A program made the position numbers and the translations under genes. From Lachnospiraceae bacterium (GTDB lineage Bacteria; Bacillota; Clostridia; Lachnospirales; Lachnospiraceae), in contig CAJTCH010000017.1 in NCBI GenBank assembly GCA_910574715.1, positions 25,450 to 89,449 of the forward strand: a DNA stretch of 64,000 nt. The letters are read 5' to 3'. This document shows positions 49,529-58,922 of the stretch, one piece after another. The notes below the pieces were generated by a model. The model worked only from the letters and a program-made list of their open reading frames with translations. It was not told the origin of the DNA and searched no databases. The number at the start of each line of letters is the position of its first letter. Positions within the stretch are counted from its first letter, which is position 1.

Positions 49529-51136
49529 ATGAGACTTAGCTTTATTGGAGCGGCCCATGAAGTAACAGGAAGCTGTCACTATTTGAATGCGTGCGGGAAG
49601 AACATCCTGATTGACTGCGGTATGGAGCAGGGACCTGATCTGTATGAGAACCAGGAGCTTCCTGTTCCCGCAGGAGAGATTGATTTTGTTCTGCTGACAC
49701 ACGCGCACATCGATCACTCCGGAAAGATCCCGCTCTTGTGCCGGCAGGGATTCAAAGGAGAGATCGTCACAACATTTGCTACGTCGGATCTGTGTAATAT
49801 CATGCTCCGTGACAGCGCCCACATTCAGGAGTTTGAGGCGGAATGGCGGAACCGTAAGGGCAGAAGAAGCGGGGAAGAAGCTTTTGAACCGTTGTATACG
49901 ATGGAGGATGCGGACGCGGCGATCAAGCTGCTTGCCCCATGTGATTATGAGCAGCGGATCACACTGTGTGAAGGGATCGATGTACAGTTCCATGATATGG
50001 GACATCTGCTTGGCTCTGCCAGCATCGAGGTATGGATTACGGAGGACGGGGTCACGAAGAAGGTGGTCTTCTCCGGAGATGTGGGGAATGCGAATCAGCC
50101 GATCATCAAGGAACCGCAGATGGTCAAGGATGCGGATTATATCGTGATCGAATCTACATACGGTGACAGAACACACGGCGATGTGGTACCGGATTATATC
50201 GGAGAGTTCACGAGGATCTTGAGGGAGACATTCTCAAGGGGCGGCAACGTCGTCATCCCGTCTTTCGCGGTTGGGCGTACACAGGAGCTTCTGTATTTCA
50301 TCCGGGAGATCAAGGAGAGGGATCTCTTGCCGGAGTTTGCGGGATTCGAGGTATATGTGGACAGTCCGCTTGCCATAGGGGCGACGAATGTATTTAACAA
50401 GAATGTAAAGTCCTGCTTTGACGAGGAGGCGCTGGCGCTGGTAGAGCGGGGGATCAATCCGCTGCTGTTCAAGGGACTCAAGACGACGATCACAAGCGAT
50501 GAATCGAGGATGATCAATTTCGACGAGAAGCCCAAGGTAATCCTGTCGGCATCGGGTATGTGTGAGGCAGGACGAATCCGGCATCATCTGAAGCATAATC
50601 TGTGGCGTCCGGAGTGTACCATCTGTTTCGTGGGCTATCAGGCATTTGGGACGCTGGGGCGCGCGCTGATCGAGGGCGCCGAGAGTGTGAAGCTGTTCGG
50701 TGAGAATATCACGGTGAACGCGAAGATCGAGGTGCTTAGAGGCATCAGCGGACATGCGGATATGAACGGACTGCTGGACTGGCTTGGAGGATTTGAGAGG
50801 CGGCCGGAACGGGTCATCGTCGTACACGGCGAGGATACGGTTACAGATCATTTCGCGCAGTTGGTGGAGGAGAAGTTCGGCTATCCGGCGTTTGCGCCGT
50901 ATTCGGGCGGGACGATCGATCTGATGACAGGCGAGATCCTGACCGAAGGCATGAAGGTTCCGAAGAAAGCGGTGCAGAAGCCGGCTGTCACACGTGCGGT
51001 TCATGCATTCCAGCGCGTGGTTGCGGCGGCAAAGAGGCTGCTTGAGGTGGTATATAAGAACGAAGGACTGGCGAACAAGGAGCTTGCAAAGTTCGAGACG
51101 CAGATCCAGAATCTAGCGGATAAGTGGGATCGATGA
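49529..51136 (+). CDS. beta-CASP metallo-beta-lactamase-fold RNA exonuclease-like protein
   Basis: The 535-residue protein has the metallo-beta-lactamase core: GAAHEVTGSCHYL, LLTHAHIDHSGKIPLL (HxHxDH, residues about 56-71), GHLLGSASIEV and FSGDVGN. The beta-CASP insert follows with ESTYGDRTHG, PSFAVGRTQELLYF and ASGMCEAGRIRHHL, and the C-terminal RMMBL-type segment has ISGHADMNGLLDWL and VVHGE. Members act as RNases of the CPSF/RNase J-like superfamily. It sits between sigE and sigG, which are adjacent in Bacillus. A TATAAT at 49498-49503 suggests its own promoter, so a link to sporulation is only positional. Confidence 0.85.
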   Translation: MRLSFIGAAHEVTGSCHYLNACGKNILIDCGMEQGPDLYENQELPVPAGEIDFVLLTHAHIDHSGKIPLLCRQGFKGEIVTTFATSDLCNIMLRDSAHIQEFEAEWRNRKGRRSGEEAFEPLYTMEDADAAIKLLAPCDYEQRITLCEGIDVQFHDMGHLLGSASIEVWITEDGVTKKVVFSGDVGNANQPIIKEPQMVKDADYIVIESTYGDRTHGDVVPDYIGEFTRILRETFSRGGNVVIPSFAVGRTQELLYFIREIKERDLLPEFAGFEVYVDSPLAIGATNVFNKNVKSCFDEEALALVERGINPLLFKGLKTTITSDESRMINFDEKPKVILSASGMCEAGRIRHHLKHNLWRPECTICFVGYQAFGTLGRALIEGAESVKLFGENITVNAKIEVLRGISGHADMNGLLDWLGGFERRPERVIVVHGEDTVTDHFAQLVEEKFGYPAFAPYSGGTIDLMTGEILTEGMKVPKKAVQKPAVTRAVHAFQRVVAAAKRLLEVVYKNEGLANKELAKFETQIQNLADKWDR

Positions 51137-51263
51137 TGTTTCGCTTGTCAAGGACTAAAACTTTTTTTATTTTTTGAATAAGCGAATATGACTCCTGCCA
51201 AATGAGAATCATTTTACTATACAAAGATTCATATTTATTCATTTGGTAGGAGGATTTTCGATT

Positions 51264-52040
51264 ATGGCACAGGGAAAAGTAGAGATATGCGGAGTGAATA
51301 CGGCGAAGCTTCCGGTCTTGAAAGAAGAAGAGAAGGAGGCGTTGATTGCGCGCATCAAGGCGGGCGACGCTAAGGCGAAGGAAGAGTACATCAAGGGGAA
51401 TCTCAGGCTTGTGTTAAGCGTGATCAAGCGTTTCGGCGCAAGTAACGAGAATCCGGACGATCTGTTCCAGATCGGCTGTATCGGGCTTATAAAGGCGATC
51501 AATAACTTTAACACAGAACTGGATGTGAAGTTCTCCACTTATGCCGTGCCGATGATCATCGGTGAAATCAGGCGTTATATGCGAGACAACAATTCGATCC
51601 GGGTCAGCCGTTCGCTGCGTGATACCGCGTATAAAGCGATCTATGCCAAAGAAAATTATGTGAAGCGCAACCTAAAGGAACCCACAGTCCAGGAGATCGC
51701 GGAGGAGATCGGGATTTCAAAGGAGGATATCGTATTTGCGCTGGATGCGATCCAGGTGCCTATGAGCCTGCAGGAGCCTGTCTATAATGACGGCGGAGAC
51801 GCCCTCTATGTGATGGACCAGATCAGCGACACTAAGAATAAAGAAGAAAAATGGGTAGAAGACCTCTCCTTAGAAGCAGCCATGGAGCACCTTGGAGAGC
51901 GGGAACGCTACATTATCAAGCTTCGATTCTTCGAAGGCAAGACTCAGATGGAGGTAGCCGAAGAGATCCGCATCTCCCAGGCTCAGGTCAGCCGCCTGGA
52001 GAAGAATGCCCTCCGCATCATGCGCCAATATCTGTCTTAA
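51264..52040 (+). CDS. sigG: RNA polymerase sporulation sigma factor, sigma-G
   Basis: Sigma-G directs late forespore transcription. The 258-residue protein shows region 2 ([40 protein letters not shown]), the sigma-F/G-specific SIRVSRSLRDTAYKAI in region 3, and region 4 (KTQMEVAEEIRISQAQVSRL). An N-terminal KVEICGVNTAKLPVL is typical of sigma-G, where it contacts the inhibitor. The ATG at 51264 is chosen over the upstream codon at 51243 since GGAGG (51248-51252) lies between them. The 106 bp upstream are AT-rich with a TGAATA element (51175-51180), but no full sigma-F or sigma-G promoter could be fixed. Confidence 0.97.
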   Translation: MAQGKVEICGVNTAKLPVLKEEEKEALIARIKAGDAKAKEEYIKGNLRLVLSVIKRFGASNENPDDLFQIGCIGLIKAINNFNTELDVKFSTYAVPMIIGEIRRYMRDNNSIRVSRSLRDTAYKAIYAKENYVKRNLKEPTVQEIAEEIGISKEDIVFALDAIQVPMSLQEPVYNDGGDALYVMDQISDTKNKEEKWVEDLSLEAAMEHLGERERYIIKLRFFEGKTQMEVAEEIRISQAQVSRLEKNALRIMRQYLS

Positions 52041-52054
52041 ATTAGGAAAACGTC

Positions 52055-52080
52055 ATCCCTTGCAGCCTGCTGCAGGGGAT
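52055..52080 (+). terminator. possible terminator after sigG
   Basis: ATCCCTTGCAGC pairs with GCTGCAGGGGAT (one G-U). The following sequence is only moderately T-rich, so termination may be partial. Confidence 0.45.
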
Positions 52081-52172
52081 TTGCTATATTAACATATATG
52101 AAAAAGTCCCTCTCCCCTATTGCATTTTTTCTATGTCTATACTATGATTAGTGCATGGAGGATATTTATTTT

Positions 52173-52820
52173 ATGAAAGCATGTATATTTGATCTGGATG
52201 GTACGCTGACTGACACGCTGGAATCTTTGACTTATTCTGTGAACAAGACGCTTGGGGAGATGGATCTGCCTCCGATCACGGCGGATGAGTGTGAGAGTTT
52301 CGTGGGTAACGGTGCCAGGGTTCTGATGGAGTGTTCGCTTCGTGCGGCGGGCGAAGAGAATATGGACAGACTTGAAGAAGCGATGGAGAGATATGGACGC
52401 ATATTTGACGCCAACTGTACATATCATGTAACACCCTATGAAGGCGTGGAAGAGATGTTAAGAGGTCTGAAGGAGAAGGGAATCCGGCTTGGAGTTCTGT
52501 CTAATAAGCCGCACCGGCAGACTGTGAAGGTAGTCAGGGAGATATTTGGAGAAAATGTATTTGACTTCGCACAGGGGCAGCAGGAGCAGGTTCCAAGGAA
52601 GCCGGATCCGGCGGGCGTACTCCGTCTTCTTGAGGAGATGCTGGTGACCAGGGATGAATGCCTGTATGTGGGAGATTCAGAAGTAGATATCCAGACAGGA
52701 AGGAATGCCGGGGTAAGGACCATTAGCGTGACATGGGGGTTTAGAACCAGAGAGGTACTGGTGGCTGCGGGAGCCGGGACGATCATAGACAGACCGGAAG
52801 AGCTGCTGCGGTTGGTGTAA
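52173..52820 (+). CDS. HAD family hydrolase, phosphoglycolate phosphatase-like
   Basis: The 215-residue protein is a HAD-superfamily phosphatase of the Gph/PGP type. Motif I is FDLDGTLTDTLESL (residues 5-18, nucleophile Asp), motif II LSNKPHRQTVK, motif III Lys in PRKPDPAG, and motif IV YVGDSEVDIQTGRNAG. A helical cap follows motif I. The substrate (phosphoglycolate or another small phosphoester) cannot be read from sequence. The ATG at 52173 follows GGAGG with 11 nt spacing. Confidence 0.9.
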   Translation: MKACIFDLDGTLTDTLESLTYSVNKTLGEMDLPPITADECESFVGNGARVLMECSLRAAGEENMDRLEEAMERYGRIFDANCTYHVTPYEGVEEMLRGLKEKGIRLGVLSNKPHRQTVKVVREIFGENVFDFAQGQQEQVPRKPDPAGVLRLLEEMLVTRDECLYVGDSEVDIQTGRNAGVRTISVTWGFRTREVLVAAGAGTIIDRPEELLRLV

Positions 52821-52886
52821 GAGACTCTCGGGATTTGTGGGTCCTGTTTTTGAGAGTACACGAATGGCTAAGGGAGGTTAAATAAG

Positions 52887-53150
52887 ATGTATGAGTATGA
52901 TGAAGATTGTTTGAAGGCCTTTATAAGGAACCAGAGAAGACTGTTTGACGAACCGGTAGCGGAGACTCTGGAGGAAGCGGAAGCATTTCTTGAGGATTGT
53001 ATGGCAGTGGTGGTCGACAGTATCGATGAAGTGAGAGATTTCCTTGAAGAAGAGGGAGTAGATGTCGAGGGAATGTCTGCGGAAGAGCTTGAGGAAGCAT
53101 CGGAAGTATTCGCAATCCCCGGAGGAAGATATCTGATCGTGGAAGGATAA
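52887..53150 (+). CDS. small acidic protein of unknown function
   Basis: Not recognised. The 87-residue protein is strongly acidic (over a quarter Glu and Asp), predicted mostly helical, with no membrane segment or metal motif. The middle has VVDSIDEVRDFLEEEGVDVE, and it ends PGGRYLIVEG. The ATG at 52887 follows a GGAGG site. It sits between a HAD phosphatase gene and a terminator shared with a convergent gene. Base composition matches the neighbours, so it looks like a normal resident gene. Confidence 0.65.
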   Translation: MYEYDEDCLKAFIRNQRRLFDEPVAETLEEAEAFLEDCMAVVVDSIDEVRDFLEEEGVDVEGMSAEELEEASEVFAIPGGRYLIVEG

Positions 53151-53156
53151 CAGCAT

Positions 53157-53195
53157 ATTAAAAGCCGTAACTACTTGGTAGTTTCGGCTTTTTTC
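53157..53195. terminator. terminator between convergent genes
   Basis: AAAGCCG..ACTAC (53161-53174) pairs with GTAGT..CGGCTTT (53178-53191), followed by T residues on the plus strand. The stop codon of the minus-strand gene is inside the stem. Confidence 0.75.
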
Positions 53196-53605
53196 AGTGC
53201 TTCTTCGATGGCGTTGATGATGACCTGGGATGTGTATGGGTTGCTCTCGGAATACTGGATATTCTCCAGGGATTGATTGTCGTACACCTGTTCTGCGATA
53301 TCTTCGATCGCCGGTTGGATCAGAGGGAACATGGTCGCCACGGTCTCATCCAGGTTGGAGAACCGGATGGAATTGATGTGGGATTCATCCACGGTCACTT
53401 CCACTTCCAGTGCGGTGTTGTTCAGCGTGACGGTAGAAGTATAGACTCCCGGCATGTATTTTTCTTCATGGATGCTGGTTCCTCTATTCTTGGGAAGGAA
53501 CATGAACAGAAGCAGTACGATCAGTATGACGGCCAGCGTGGCGAAGACTGCTGTGTAGATGATTTCCTTCATATGCAACACAACTATTTTTGTTTTGGAA
53601 CTCAT
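53171..53605 (-). CDS. membrane-anchored protein with degenerate FMN-binding-like domain
   Basis: The 144-residue protein has one N-terminal membrane helix (residues about 15-37, VFATLAVILIVLLLFMFLP) and an outer domain. This domain follows the FMN-bind pattern: MPGVYTSTVTLNN, then EVEVTVDESHINSIRF, then a helical stretch, then NPYTSQVIINAIEEALKKA. However, the SGAT motif whose Thr carries the flavin in the family is replaced by SNPYTS, so covalent FMN is unlikely. The ATG at 53605 is chosen because of AGGGGGG upstream; a longer in-frame form would run into pth. It is preceded by a very good sigma-E promoter match, suggesting mother-cell expression. Confidence 0.65.
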   Translation of the reverse strand: MSSKTKIVVLHMKEIIYTAVFATLAVILIVLLLFMFLPKNRGTSIHEEKYMPGVYTSTVTLNNTALEVEVTVDESHINSIRFSNLDETVATMFPLIQPAIEDIAEQVYDNQSLENIQYSESNPYTSQVIINAIEEALKKAETTK

Positions 53606-53646
53606 AAAAGACCCCCCTGTATTGAGTATGATATGTTCTTTTTTAT

Positions 53647-53675
53647 AATGTATGAGAAAAGAATCGAAATTATTC
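53647..53675 (-). promoter_or_regulatory. probable sigma-E promoter
   Basis: On the minus strand GAATAAT (53675-53669) is followed after exactly 14 bp by CATACATT (53654-53647). This agrees with the Bacillus sigma-E consensus KMATATT-N14/15-CATACAnT except for one -35 base. It drives the gene at 53171-53605. Confidence 0.6.
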
Positions 53676-53686
53676 GTTTCTTTTAC

Positions 53687-53715
53687 GTGACAAATCCGTT
53701 CTGTTCTTGTATAAT
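53687..53715 (+). promoter_or_regulatory. sigma-A promoter of pth
   Basis: GTGACA (53687-53692) and TATAAT (53710-53715) are 17 bp apart, 20 bp before the pth start. Confidence 0.65.
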
Positions 53716-53735
53716 AGGAATCCGAGGTGAATAGG

Positions 53736-54326
53736 ATGTTTATAATTGTAGGACTTGGGAATCCAACGCTGCAGTATGCAGGTACCAGGCATAATGCAGG
53801 ATTTGATGTCATAGATGTCCTTGCGGACAAATATAATATTGCTGTAGACAGCAGAAAGAACCGTGCGTTTGCCGGAATGGGAATGATTAAGGGCCAGAAG
53901 GTGATACTGGCAAAGCCTCAGACATATATGAATTTGAGCGGAGAGAGTGTGAGAGGGTTTGTGGAGTATTATAAGGTCATGAAAGAAGACGAGCTTCTGG
54001 TGGTCTATGATGATGTGAGCCTGGATATGGGACAGCTCCGTATCCGTAAGAAGGGAAGCGCGGGCGGCCACAACGGTATCAAGAATATTATAGCAAATCT
54101 TGGGACTGAGGTATTTCCAAGGATCAAGGTAGGTGTGGGAGAGAAACCCAAAGGGTATGATCTGGCAGATTATGTGCTTGGACATTTCTCCAAGGCCGAG
54201 AGGAAGGTTATGGCGGAAGGATATGAGAAAGCAGTCAGCGCCATTGAGCTGATCCTTGATGACGGAATAGTGGCGGCTATGAATATGTATAACAGAAAAG
54301 CGAAGCCTAAGCCTAAGGAGGCATAA
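53736..54326 (+). CDS. pth: peptidyl-tRNA hydrolase
   Basis: Pth releases tRNA from peptidyl-tRNAs that fall off ribosomes. The 196-residue protein has GLGNPTLQYAGTRHNAGFDV (residues 6-25; catalytic His in RHN), PQTYMNLSGESV (Asn) and VYDDVSLDMGQLRIR with GSAGGHNGIKNI (Asp and His-Asn). The ATG at 53736 follows GAGGTGA; a GTG at 53727 is possible. It precedes mfd by 3 bp, the usual pth-mfd order in Firmicutes. Confidence 0.97.
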   Translation: MFIIVGLGNPTLQYAGTRHNAGFDVIDVLADKYNIAVDSRKNRAFAGMGMIKGQKVILAKPQTYMNLSGESVRGFVEYYKVMKEDELLVVYDDVSLDMGQLRIRKKGSAGGHNGIKNIIANLGTEVFPRIKVGVGEKPKGYDLADYVLGHFSKAERKVMAEGYEKAVSAIELILDDGIVAAMNMYNRKAKPKPKEA

Positions 54327-54329
54327 GAG

Positions 54330-57300
54330 ATGCAAGCCTTGATCAGGCCATTGAAGGAATTGGCAGAGTTCGAAGAGCTCTGCAGGAATCGGACAAAAGG
54401 ACCGGGGATGATACGCGTAAGCGGATGTGTCAGTTCCCAGAAGACCCATATGATGTATGCGCTCAGCGATGGCTTAAAATACAAAGTCATTGCTTGTTCT
54501 GGTGAGTCGAAGGCGAAGCAGATCTATGAGGAATACCGTTTCCTGGATCCGCAGACATATTTCTATCCGGCCAAAGACCTTCTGTTCTACCAAGCAGACC
54601 TTAGAAGCAAGGAATTGTTAAGACAGCGCATGGAGGTGCTGCAGGCGGTGGCGGAAGGCGGATCTCTTACGGTAGTAGCCAGCTTTGACGCGTTCATGGA
54701 TTCGCTGATTCCCAAGGAACAGCTTGGGGAGAGATTCCTCCGCATTAAGAATGACAGCGCTGTTAACCTTGAGGATCTTCAGAGAGAACTGACAGATTTG
54801 GGATATGACAGGGAGGTTCAGATCGAAGGCCGCGGGCAGTTCTCCGTCCGGGGCGGTATCCTTGATGTGTACCCGCTTACGGAGGAATTACCTGTGCGTA
54901 TTGAGCTCTGGGGAGATGAGGTGGATTCTATCCGGACGTTTGACGTGGAGACGCAGAGATCCATTGAGAATCTGACAGAGATCTCCATCTGTCCTGCTAT
55001 AGAATTCCCGCGGGAGGGGGAACGGAGGGTGTCGTTTCTGGATTATTTTCCTGCGGATGAGACGATTCTGTTCTTGGATGAACCGGTGCGCTTAGTAGAG
55101 AAGGGCAGGGGCGTGGAAGAGGAATTCATGGAAGCGCAGAAGAAGCGGGTAGAGAGCGGATATGAGATGGCGGACGGTGAGGTCAGGCTGTATTCGGCGG
55201 AAGAGATTTTAGACCGGATGAACGCCTACAGCAGTATTGGTTTTCTTGCATTGGATATGCGGTGTAAGGAACTGGTTTCCAGGGAATCTTATAGTCTGCA
55301 GACGAAGAGTGTGAACCCGTACAACAGCAGTTTTGACATGCTTACTCAGGATTTAAAGCGGCTTAAGAGGAACGGATACCGGGTGATACTCCTGTCCGGG
55401 TCCCGGACCAGGGCGAAGCGTCTGGCAGAGGATCTGAGGGATTATAATTTAAGCAGCTATTACAGTGACGATATGGACCGGGAAGCAAGTCCCGGGGAGA
55501 TTATGACGGCATACGGGCATGTGGCCTGCGGGTACGAGTATCCGATGCTGAAATACACGGTGATCTCGGAGACAGACATCTTCGGGAAGGTAAAGAAGAA
55601 GAAAAAGAGAAAGCTCTATGAAGGGCGGAAAATACAGGATTTCGCGGAGCTGAAGCCGGGTGATTATGTGGTTCATGAGAATCACGGACTTGGGATCTAC
55701 CAGGGGATCGAGAAGATAGAGGTCGACAAGATCTCCAAAGATTATATGAAGATATCCTATGCCCAGGGCGGGAATCTGTATATTCCGGCAACCCAGCTCG
55801 ATCTGATCCAGAAGTATGCCAGCGCAGATGCGAAGAAGCCGAAGCTTAACAAGTTAGGTACCCAGGAGTGGAACCGGACGAAGACAAAGGTGCGGGGCGC
55901 CGTAAGGGAGATCGCAAAGGATCTGGTGAAGCTGTATGCTGCCCGGCAGAATCAAGAGGGGTATGTGTACGGGGAGGATACCGTCTGGCAGAAGGAATTC
56001 GAGGAGATGTTTCCGTTCGAGGAGACAGAGGATCAGCTTCTTGCTATCGAGGCGGTCAAGCGGGATATGCAGAGCCATAAGATCATGGACCGCCTGATCT
56101 GCGGAGATGTGGGGTACGGTAAGACAGAGATCGCGATCCGTGCGGCGTTCAAAGCCGTACAGGAGGATAAGCAGGTAGTATATCTGGTGCCGACAACGAT
56201 CCTTGCACAGCAGCATTACAATACGTTTTTGCAGCGGATGAAGGATTTCCCGGTCCGGGTGGACTTGATGTGCCGTTTCCGGACTCCGGCGCAGCAGAAG
56301 AAGACGGTAGAGGATACGAAACGGGGTCTGGTCGATATTGTGATCGGGACTCACCGGGTGCTTGGGAATGACATCAAGTTCAAGAATTTGGGTCTTCTGA
56401 TCATCGATGAGGAGCAGCGGTTCGGCGTTCAGCATAAAGAGAAGATCAAGCAGCTTAAGGAGAACGTAGACGTGCTGACGCTGACGGCGACGCCGATTCC
56501 GCGGACACTCCATATGAGCCTTATAGGGATCAGGGATATGAGTGTCCTTGAAGAAGCGCCTAATGACCGTATGCCGATCCAGACCTATGTGATGGAATAT
56601 AATGACGAGATGGTGCGGGAAGCGATCGAGCGGGAATGTGCAAGAGACGGCCAGGTATATTACGTCTATAACAGGGTGGAGGATATTGCGGAGATTACTG
56701 CGCATATCCAGAAGCTAGTCCCGGAGGTTACCGTGGAATTCGCCCACGGGCAGATGCGGGAGCATCAGCTTGAGAAGATCATGTATGAATTCATCAACGG
56801 CGAGATTGATGTACTGGTATCAACGACGATCATTGAGACGGGACTGGATATCTCCAATGTCAATACTATGATCATCCACGATGCGGACCGGCTGGGGCTG
56901 TCCCAGCTATATCAGCTCAGAGGAAGAGTGGGGCGGTCCAACAGGATGGCCTATGCATTCCTTCTGTACCGCAGAGACAAGATGTTAAAGGAGATCGCGG
57001 AGAAGCGCCTGGCAGCAATCCGGGAGTTTACCGACCTTGGTTCGGGATTTAAGATCGCCATGCGCGATCTCGAGATTCGGGGCGCCGGGAATCTTCTGGG
57101 AGCAGAGCAGCACGGGCATATGGAAGCGGTGGGATATGATATGTATTGCAAGATGCTCAATGAGGCGGTAAAGCATCTGAAAGGCGAGATGGAAGAGGAG
57201 ACGTATATGACGACTCTGGATCTGAATGTGGACGCTTATATTCCGGACAGCTATATTCCCAATGAGTATCAGAAGTTGGACATCTATAAGCGTATTGCTG

Positions 57301-57674
57301 CTATCGAGAATGAGGAAGAGAAGGACGATATGGCGGAAGAACTGACGGATCGCTTTGGAGACATTCCAAGGAAGGTCGAGAAGCTTCTTGAGGCGGCAAG
57401 CCTTAAGGCTATGGCGCACCGCGTATATGTGACTGCCGTAGAGCAGAAGGGTGAGAGTTATTATTTTACTATGTATGAGAAGGCGAAGATACAGTCCCAG
57501 AAGATTCCGGAGCTTATGAAGAAATTCAATGGAGAGCTGTCTATCAAGGCAGATACGTCCAATCCCTGTTTTGTCTATGAGAGGAAGGGCAAGAATAAGA
57601 AGGATAAATCATCAGATGCATTGTCAGTTGTGAAAAATGTGTTAATTGAGATGAAGGGATTGCTTGAGCCATAA
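54330..57674 (+). CDS. mfd: transcription-repair coupling factor
   Basis: Mfd removes RNA polymerase stalled at DNA lesions and recruits UvrA. The 1114-residue protein has the UvrB-like N-terminal region ([18 protein letters not shown], about 205-222), the RNA-polymerase-interaction CarD-like domain (about 440-540, [20 protein letters not shown]), then the RecG-like helicase with Walker [19 protein letters not shown], the DEEQ box [15 protein letters not shown] and [13 protein letters not shown]. The C-terminal TRCF domain is present. Immediately behind pth, probably co-transcribed. Confidence 0.97.
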   Translation: MQALIRPLKELAEFEELCRNRTKGPGMIRVSGCVSSQKTHMMYALSDGLKYKVIACSGESKAKQIYEEYRFLDPQTYFYPAKDLLFYQADLRSKELLRQRMEVLQAVAEGGSLTVVASFDAFMDSLIPKEQLGERFLRIKNDSAVNLEDLQRELTDLGYDREVQIEGRGQFSVRGGILDVYPLTEELPVRIELWGDEVDSIRTFDVETQRSIENLTEISICPAIEFPREGERRVSFLDYFPADETILFLDEPVRLVEKGRGVEEEFMEAQKKRVESGYEMADGEVRLYSAEEILDRMNAYSSIGFLALDMRCKELVSRESYSLQTKSVNPYNSSFDMLTQDLKRLKRNGYRVILLSGSRTRAKRLAEDLRDYNLSSYYSDDMDREASPGEIMTAYGHVACGYEYPMLKYTVISETDIFGKVKKKKKRKLYEGRKIQDFAELKPGDYVVHENHGLGIYQGIEKIEVDKISKDYMKISYAQGGNLYIPATQLDLIQKYASADAKKPKLNKLGTQEWNRTKTKVRGAVREIAKDLVKLYAARQNQEGYVYGEDTVWQKEFEEMFPFEETEDQLLAIEAVKRDMQSHKIMDRLICGDVGYGKTEIAIRAAFKAVQEDKQVVYLVPTTILAQQHYNTFLQRMKDFPVRVDLMCRFRTPAQQKKTVEDTKRGLVDIVIGTHRVLGNDIKFKNLGLLIIDEEQRFGVQHKEKIKQLKENVDVLTLTATPIPRTLHMSLIGIRDMSVLEEAPNDRMPIQTYVMEYNDEMVREAIERECARDGQVYYVYNRVEDIAEITAHIQKLVPEVTVEFAHGQMREHQLEKIMYEFINGEIDVLVSTTIIETGLDISNVNTMIIHDADRLGLSQLYQLRGRVGRSNRMAYAFLLYRRDKMLKEIAEKRLAAIREFTDLGSGFKIAMRDLEIRGAGNLLGAEQHGHMEAVGYDMYCKMLNEAVKHLKGEMEEETYMTTLDLNVDAYIPDSYIPNEYQKLDIYKRIAAIENEEEKDDMAEELTDRFGDIPRKVEKLLEAASLKAMAHRVYVTAVEQKGESYYFTMYEKAKIQSQKIPELMKKFNGELSIKADTSNPCFVYERKGKNKKDKSSDALSVVKNVLIEMKGLLEP

Positions 57675-57724
57675 AAAAGCGATATAATAAAGTCTGTTTA
57701 TATACTTAAGGAGGTTTTAGAGAG

Positions 57725-58831
57725 ATGAAAAGGAAGATAGTGATGCTCATAATGGCAGGGATGCTGACGGTGACTTCCCTTGCCGGCTGCAGCTCATTTA
57801 AGCCAGAGGATGTGGTAGCAACGGTAGAGGATCAGGAGATCACGGCGGAGGTTGCGAATTTCTATGCGAGATATGTGCAGGCGCAGTATGAGACATATTA
57901 TTCAGCATTTCTTGGAGCGAATATGTGGGAATCCGAAGCTTCGGAGGGTAAGACCTATGAAGAGTCGGTCAAGGATTCCGTCTTGCAGACCTTGGAGGAT
58001 ATGGTGCTGTTAGAGCAGCATATGAAGGAATATGAAGTGTCCATTTCCGAGGCTGAGGAGCAGGTGATCAAGGATTCGGCGAAGGCGTTCGACGAGGTGA
58101 ATGCCTTGGAGGACAAAGAGAAGGTATCCGGCTCTGAGACAGCGGTGGAGCGTGTACTGACTCTTATGGCGATCCAGCAGAAGATGCAGGATGCGATCCA
58201 GAAGGGGGCAGACATGGAAGTGTCCGATGAGGAGGCCGCACAGAAGAGCATGCAGTATGTAGAATTCGCTTATACCGTCGAGAGCGAAGAGGATGCCGAG
58301 GACGAGGAAGATGATGAAGAGTCCAGAGAGATGACGGACGAGGAGAAGAAAGAGGTCCAGAAAAAGGCTGAGGAATTTGCCAAGGCTGCCAAGGGTGAGA
58401 AGGATTTTGAAGCTTATGCGAAGGGCAAGGAGTTCGAAGTGAAGAAGGCAACCTTCGACGCCGAGTCTATGTCTCCGTCAGAGGAGCTGATCAAGGCGGC
58501 GGACAAGCTGAAGGAAGGCGAGACGACCGGAGTGATCAAGACGGATGACGGATGTTATGTTGCCAGAGTGACAAGCCTTCTTGACCGTGAGGCGACCGAT
58601 GCGAAGAAGGATACCATCGTCAGCGAGAGAAAGCAGGAATTATATACGGAGACCTGTGAGAAATGGCGTGAGGATGCGAAGATATCGGTAAATGACGAAG
58701 TATGGGGGAAGATTGGATTCAAGGACCTGAAGGTTACGATGAAAGAAGTGAAAGAGGATCCATATTCCAATGCTGTCCAGACGGACGATGTGGCAGATGC
58801 CCAGGATGAAGCCGAGGAGAATGCGGAATAG
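57725..58831 (+). CDS. peptidylprolyl isomerase lipoprotein, PrsA/SurA-like
   Basis: The 368-residue protein has a lipoprotein signal with lipobox LAGC (Cys at about residue 22), so it is anchored on the outer face. Residues about 30-150 resemble the SurA/PrsA N-terminal chaperone domain (EDQEITAEVANFYARYVQ), and about 210-300 resemble a parvulin domain (KGEKDFEAYAKGKEFEVKKA, EGETTGVIKTDDGCYVARV). An acidic stretch (ESEEDAEDEEDDEE, about 185-200) separates them. It assists folding of exported proteins. The ATG at 57725 follows AAGGAGG, with a TATAAT at 57684-57689. Confidence 0.82.
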   Translation: MKRKIVMLIMAGMLTVTSLAGCSSFKPEDVVATVEDQEITAEVANFYARYVQAQYETYYSAFLGANMWESEASEGKTYEESVKDSVLQTLEDMVLLEQHMKEYEVSISEAEEQVIKDSAKAFDEVNALEDKEKVSGSETAVERVLTLMAIQQKMQDAIQKGADMEVSDEEAAQKSMQYVEFAYTVESEEDAEDEEDDEESREMTDEEKKEVQKKAEEFAKAAKGEKDFEAYAKGKEFEVKKATFDAESMSPSEELIKAADKLKEGETTGVIKTDDGCYVARVTSLLDREATDAKKDTIVSERKQELYTETCEKWREDAKISVNDEVWGKIGFKDLKVTMKEVKEDPYSNAVQTDDVADAQDEAEENAE

Positions 58832-58850
58832 GGCTTTCTAAGTATGATGA

Positions 58851-58898
58851 GATACGGCCTGACCGCAGTAGGTATATGATACCTCTGTCAGGCCGTAT
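58851..58898. terminator. long bidirectional hairpin between convergent genes
   Basis: ATACGGCCTGAC (58852-58863) and GTCAGGCCGTAT (58887-58898) form a perfect 12-bp stem, with AGGTAT/ATACCT (58870-58884) folding in the loop. There is no clear T-run, but the place between convergent genes suits a terminator. Confidence 0.65.
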
Positions 58899-58922
58899 TC
58901 TCTGCAAACTAAGTGCACCTTA

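Noticed and set aside
51137..51263. Sigma-F or sigma-G promoter before sigG
   Set aside because: TGAATA and CATTTTA elements are present but no pair has acceptable spacing, so no promoter was called.
53171..53830. A longer 219-codon form of the minus-strand gene next to pth
   Set aside because: The extra N-terminus would overlap pth and the promoters on both strands. The internal ATG at 53605 has a ribosome site and starts just before the membrane helix.
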